From assembly GCA_965220235.1 (NCBI GenBank), contig OZ244815.1:806001-870000 (forward strand): a stretch of 64,000 bases of DNA. The letters are read 5' to 3'. Each line of letters opens with the position of its first letter. The stretch's first letter is position 1. This document shows, piece by piece, positions 60,396 through 64,000 of this stretch. The translations under genes and the position numbers were made by a program. Under the pieces are notes generated by a model. It saw only the letters and a list, made by a program, of their open reading frames with translations. It was not told the origin of the DNA and ran no database searches. This stretch comes from Bin55 sp965220235 (GTDB lineage Bacteria; Pseudomonadota; Gammaproteobacteria; Pseudomonadales; Azotimanducaceae).

Positions 60396-62639
60396 ATGGT
60401 TGATTTGAGTGCGCGTCCGACGGTGTTGGAGCCTCTATATCAATCCGCCGTCGCGCTACACGCACAGGCGCATCGACAACGTGTTGGTGCACTTGCTCGT
60501 CTGCGACGTTGCGCGGGATCTGCTTGGGAAGAGTCAAAAACCCTTGAAACTGCATGTGATTGCGTTGCGATTGAGAGAGGCTACGACGATTGGGAATCAA
60601 TGCATCGCCATGTCGCGGAATCACCTACCGAACCGCAGGAAGCTGCGCGTTGGCTTGTCGGTCATTTACTTAACGGCAACGACGGTCGCATTGATATCGA
60701 CCGACTAATTAAGTCAGATAGCTCTATGAACACGGTAGGCGCCCGACTCGCGATGCTCGACAGTTCCATTTCTGTTGAGCAGATCATTGCCGATGGCGTG
60801 GACAAACCACTGCCACCTCTGGACGTCCCAGGGCTTGTATACGTTTGCTGCTCGAAGTATGGCGCGACAAAAGAGACGATACGTGCTCTTAGGCGTGATT
60901 TCGCTGACCAACTGCTTAAGAACACCGCGAATCCGAATGTAGGTATGCGAGAACGGGATTCGATTCGCGGGTTTAGGACTTGCTTAGGGGGTGCGATTGG
61001 ATTTGCACGGGACGTTGAGTTAGCCAAGCGATTGCTTGACGCGGGAGCAGCTATCGATGATGGTCCGACACTTTACGAAGGTAGCGCCATGTGGGAAGCC
61101 GTGCGTTTACGTGATCATGCGGCGCTCAATGTTCTCATCAATGCAGAACCACCGGAGTGGCACCTATGTCACGCGCTTACCCATTGTTTGCAATTACATG
61201 ACCAATACCTCGTAGAACGACTGCTCAAGAGCGGCGCGGACCCTAATTGGGATAAAACTATCTATGGCATGGTCGGTAATGCGCTTCATGAGGCGATTCA
61301 ATGCGACGTAGCCATCGGCACAATCGAGACGCTTTTGGAACACGGTGCCAACATCGATGCCAAGGACGGTGGCGAACGAACGCCTTTAGCGATCGCGATC
61401 GCTCGTGGTCGGGAAGACATTGTCACGGCGCTCTCGACCAATGGTGCTGAACTCACGGAGGCGAGTGCCTTCGAACAGTTCGTAGGTGCGTGTTTTCGGG
61501 GGGATAAGGCAGAAGCGGAGGAAATCAGGACGGGGGAATCGATCACAGCCGCAGAGTCATATCACGACCAGCTCTGGTTGCACGAAGCGATACGGCATGG
61601 ATCGCACGAAACGCTTGACCTGTTGCTCTCTGTCGAATTCGATCTTGACACGATCGACTACCACGGAGAGACGGCACTACATCGTGCGGTCATGGAGGAA
61701 GATGAACATGCGGTTAAACAACTTCTAAAACGCAACGCGTCCACATTCGTCGAGAATTTCAACGGAGATAACGTTGTTGATTTGGCGTTAAGACTAGCTG
61801 TTCGAGGTAATACGCATATCGTCGACTTACTTGCTGGCTTACTCTCCCAAGATCAATTCGATGCTTGCGGTTCGCGTCTTCGACCTCAAGACGAAGAGTC
61901 GTTCGAACTCGCCGCAGATGCGATCGCAAATGGCAACGTCGACCAACTCAAGAATCTACTCACGGCTAGTCCTTACTTCAATAAGACGAGATCAGTGCGA
62001 CCGCATCGATGTGCTCTCATGAACTACATCGGGATCAATGGATTCGAAGGCGAACGACAGAAATCCCCTGAGAATGCCGTTGAAATCATCGAGGTACTCC
62101 TTGAACATGGTTGCGATCCGAACGTCGTGTGCTACACCTATCGAGGTGGACCAGGTGAGAACGCACTTGGGTTATTGCTATCCAGCGGTGTTGTGTCTTC
62201 GCCAGCTCAGGAGTTAGCAATGACCCGAGCGTTAGTCAAAGGCGGCGCAACGATCAGTGAAGGCTATCAAATGCTGTTCAAACTACTCGACGCTAAAGAC
62301 ACAAATTCAGTCGCTGACGTCGTCAGCTCGATCGACATCAATGACACTGCGATTCGGGAAGCCTTTTTCGCTCTAGGTTCTAATCACGAACACGCGTTGA
62401 TGGAAGAACTGATTTCGGCCGGATTCGACGTGGACTCAACCAACGAACTAAGACAGACAGCCCTCCACTACGCGGCGCTCAATGGCGACGAGGTGTTCGT
62501 CGAATGGTTGCTTGAACATGGTGCTGACCCGACGTTGCGAGAACTTCAATTCGACGGCAACAGTGCGGGATGGGCAGATGCTGGAGGACACACCGAACTC
62601 GCGAAGCGATTGGGACGCTTAATCGGCGGCAAGTCTTAA
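60396..62639 (+). CDS. Large ankyrin-repeat protein
   Basis: A 747-residue cytoplasmic protein with ankyrin repeats spread over about residues 200-740: VERLLKSGADPNWD, IETLLEHGANIDAKDGGERTPLAIAIARGR, ETALHRAVMEEDEHAVKQLLKRNAS, IEVLLEHGCDPNVV and VEWLLEHGADPTLREL. The first about 150 residues are helical and not clearly repeats. It lacks membrane segments and signal peptide, and no effector motif is seen. Ends with a four-base overlap with the convergent argF. Relation to the smaller ankyrin protein at 20290 is only by repeat type. Confidence 0.85.
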   Translation: MVDLSARPTVLEPLYQSAVALHAQAHRQRVGALARLRRCAGSAWEESKTLETACDCVAIERGYDDWESMHRHVAESPTEPQEAARWLVGHLLNGNDGRIDIDRLIKSDSSMNTVGARLAMLDSSISVEQIIADGVDKPLPPLDVPGLVYVCCSKYGATKETIRALRRDFADQLLKNTANPNVGMRERDSIRGFRTCLGGAIGFARDVELAKRLLDAGAAIDDGPTLYEGSAMWEAVRLRDHAALNVLINAEPPEWHLCHALTHCLQLHDQYLVERLLKSGADPNWDKTIYGMVGNALHEAIQCDVAIGTIETLLEHGANIDAKDGGERTPLAIAIARGREDIVTALSTNGAELTEASAFEQFVGACFRGDKAEAEEIRTGESITAAESYHDQLWLHEAIRHGSHETLDLLLSVEFDLDTIDYHGETALHRAVMEEDEHAVKQLLKRNASTFVENFNGDNVVDLALRLAVRGNTHIVDLLAGLLSQDQFDACGSRLRPQDEESFELAADAIANGNVDQLKNLLTASPYFNKTRSVRPHRCALMNYIGINGFEGERQKSPENAVEIIEVLLEHGCDPNVVCYTYRGGPGENALGLLLSSGVVSSPAQELAMTRALVKGGATISEGYQMLFKLLDAKDTNSVADVVSSIDINDTAIREAFFALGSNHEHALMEELISAGFDVDSTNELRQTALHYAALNGDEVFVEWLLEHGADPTLRELQFDGNSAGWADAGGHTELAKRLGRLIGGKS

Positions 62640-63535
62640 GAGCTATTTAGGAGAAACTCGATCAGCGCCTTTTGAGAGTGAAGGCGATTGCCTGATTCCT
62701 CCCAGACGACGGATCGAGAGTCGTCAAGCACGACATCATCCACTTCTTCCCCTCGATGGGCGGGCAAACAGTGCAAGAATATGGCATCCAATTGGGCTTG
62801 ATCGAGCAATTCCGAATTGACTTGGAAGCCGTCGAACGCCTTGATTCGATCAGTGTCATCTTCATGGCCCATTGAGGACCAAACATCCGTAACGACGACA
62901 TTTGCGCCTTTTACGGCGGCTAATGGCGAATCTACGAACTCAACCTGGTTGCTACACGTGAGGTACTTGGCGCTTGGTCGATAGTCGGGTGGTGTAGCGA
63001 CCTTTAGTTCAAATCCAAAGATCGTTGACGCCTCAATGAACGACTGACACATGTTGTAGCCGTCGCCAATAAACGCGATCTGTTGACCTTCGATCTCACC
63101 TTGTGCTTCAATGATCGTCATGATGTCCGCCAACAACTGGCATGGATGGAGTTCATTGCTCATGCCGTTTATGACAGGAATATCTGAGTAAAGAGCGTAT
63201 TCGTCGATCGTCGATTGATCCGTCGCGCGAATCATGACGATATCGACCATCTTCGCAAGAACTCGCGCGGTATCTTTGATCGGTTCCCCTCGACCCAGCT
63301 GCGTGTCTCGAGGGCTCAAGAACAACGATTGACCGCCGAGTTGTGCCATCCCGGCTTCGAACGACACGCGCGTGCGCGTTGAACTTAGTTCAAAAATCAT
63401 CGCGAGCGTTTTATGCGCACACGTTTGGTGAGGAGCCTCTTCTTGATGAAGTCGTTTGAGTTCTATTGCACGACTGATAAGATCGTGCAACTCGCTCTCG
63501 GAAAAGTCGCTGAGCCTTAAAAAATGACGGGACAT
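62636..63535 (-). CDS. argF: Ornithine carbamoyltransferase
   Basis: A 299-residue enzyme making citrulline from ornithine and carbamoyl phosphate. Motifs are SSTRTRVSFE (carbamoyl phosphate binding), GMSNELHPCQLLADIMT and HCLPAHRGEE. The start at 63535 overlaps the upstream argD stop (TGATG), so translation is coupled; a GTG at 63538 is the alternative. Length is normal for bacterial ArgF. Confidence 0.95.
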   Translation of the reverse strand: MSRHFLRLSDFSESELHDLISRAIELKRLHQEEAPHQTCAHKTLAMIFELSSTRTRVSFEAGMAQLGGQSLFLSPRDTQLGRGEPIKDTARVLAKMVDIVMIRATDQSTIDEYALYSDIPVINGMSNELHPCQLLADIMTIIEAQGEIEGQQIAFIGDGYNMCQSFIEASTIFGFELKVATPPDYRPSAKYLTCSNQVEFVDSPLAAVKGANVVVTDVWSSMGHEDDTDRIKAFDGFQVNSELLDQAQLDAIFLHCLPAHRGEEVDDVVLDDSRSVVWEESGNRLHSQKALIEFLLNSS

Positions 63536-64000
63536 CACACGTGGTTCTTTATCAGATCTGTGACGATCTCGACCATCTGGTCAGCTTCCTCGGCCGATAT
63601 GTTCAGTGGTGGTAACAAACGAACGACAGTGTCAGTCGTGACGTTCATCAGCAAACCCTTATCCATGGCTTGCAACACCAATTCCGCACACGGCTCGGTG
63701 AGCTCGATCCCAATCATCATGCCTTTGCCACGGATTTCTCTTACATTGTTGGAATCCGCGAGGTTTTTCGCGAACGCATCTCGCATCGCTTGACCGGTTT
63801 GAGCTCCTTGCTCAATCACGCCGTTTTGAAGTTCGGCGATCGTGGCGTTCGCTGCAGCACATGCCAACGGGTTTCCGCCGAACGTGCTTGCGTGTGTACC
63901 GGCGACGAGCGTCTCAGCGGCAATACCTCGAGCGAGACAAGCTCCAATGGGGACGCCATTGGCGAGTCCTTTTGCGAGCGTTACGACATCAGGGAGTATG
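63535..64000 (-). CDS. argD: Acetylornithine aminotransferase, C-terminal part (5' end beyond window)
   Basis: About the last 155 residues of a PLP-dependent class III aminotransferase; the frame remains open to the window edge. The catalytic lysine is in VTLAKGLANGVPIG close to the edge, followed by GTHASTFGGNPLACAAA, which is diagnostic of ArgD. It transfers the amino group in the arginine pathway and probably also in lysine synthesis. It overlaps argF by one base (TGATG), forming an arginine operon. Confidence 0.93.
   Translation of the reverse strand, partial: ILPDVVTLAKGLANGVPIGACLARGIAAETLVAGTHASTFGGNPLACAAANATIAELQNGVIEQGAQTGQAMRDAFAKNLADSNNVREIRGKGMMIGIELTEPCAELVLQAMDKGLLMNVTTDTVVRLLPPLNISAEEADQMVEIVTDLIKNHV

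Noticed and set aside
1..64000. CRISPR arrays, IS elements, prophage genes, rRNA
   Set aside because: No spaced direct repeats, transposase, integrase or phage structural motifs, and no rRNA-like sequence were recognised anywhere in the window.

Overview
The window reads as a chromosomal segment of a Gram-negative bacterium, most likely a gammaproteobacterium of marine or aquatic habit. Direct evidence is a TonB-dependent receptor, several lipobox lipoproteins, a LexA-type palindrome of the TACTG-N10-CAGTA class, a good Fur-box match between bfd and bfr, class Ia nrdAB, an argD-argF pair and a tRNA gene with encoded CCA. The lineage guess is inference from gene content (two PhyH dioxygenases, two CaiB/BaiF CoA-transferases, DUF3604, amidohydrolase-2, SDR), which is typical of oligotrophic marine lineages. 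No phage, IS element, CRISPR array or rRNA was seen. Genes are densely packed, with many 1-4 bp start/stop overlaps.

Layout. 1-8.7 kb: end of a GldG/DUF4340 ABC-associated pair, a periplasmic peroxiredoxin and aquaporin, an FG-GAP/UnbV lipoprotein, and a HIT-DUF3604 pair. 8.9-12.3 kb: a tight five-gene operon with a ferritin-like diiron protein, a paralogue that has lost every apparent iron ligand, two small proteins related to each other, and an FmdB-type zinc ribbon. It looks like an uncharacterised multicomponent diiron enzyme and is the best candidate in the window for an undescribed system. 12.3-19.4 kb: a sodium/solute symporter, epoxide-hydrolase-like enzyme, CoA-transferase, sirtuin, a DUF6491-like protein and a MerR-TPR regulator. 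19.4-21.3 kb: iron storage (bfd, Fur box, bfr) with an ankyrin gene directly behind bfr. 21.5-24.4 kb: amidohydrolase, tRNA-Arg(TCG) and PhyH.

24.7-30.0 kb: a periplasmic-binding lipoprotein overlapping a 604-residue helical receptor that resembles the TorS-type sensor region but has no kinase, followed by a TonB-dependent receptor. 30.0-31.2 kb: a decayed amidohydrolase fragment, then a membrane-protein/XRE-regulator operon whose promoter lies inside palindromic operators. 31.4-37.1 kb: SDR, PhyH, CaiB, GNAT and a GH51 arabinofuranosidase. 37.4-42.6 kb: DUF1993, ribB with a degenerate GTP cyclohydrolase II tail overlapping pdxA, a zinc alcohol dehydrogenase with an FAH-family hydrolase, and bcp. 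42.7-55.3 kb: lytic transglycosylase lipoprotein, glucose/sorbosone-dehydrogenase-like protein, DinG helicase, M16 peptidase, epoxide hydrolase, glycerate-kinase-like protein, a large DUF349 protein and an alpha/beta hydrolase. 55.4-64 kb: nrdB and nrdA behind a LexA-like box, a large ankyrin protein, and argF with the C-terminal part of argD running off the window.

Functions are read from motifs and family resemblance alone. Starts were adjusted where a ribosome-binding site, signal peptide or overlap argued for it.
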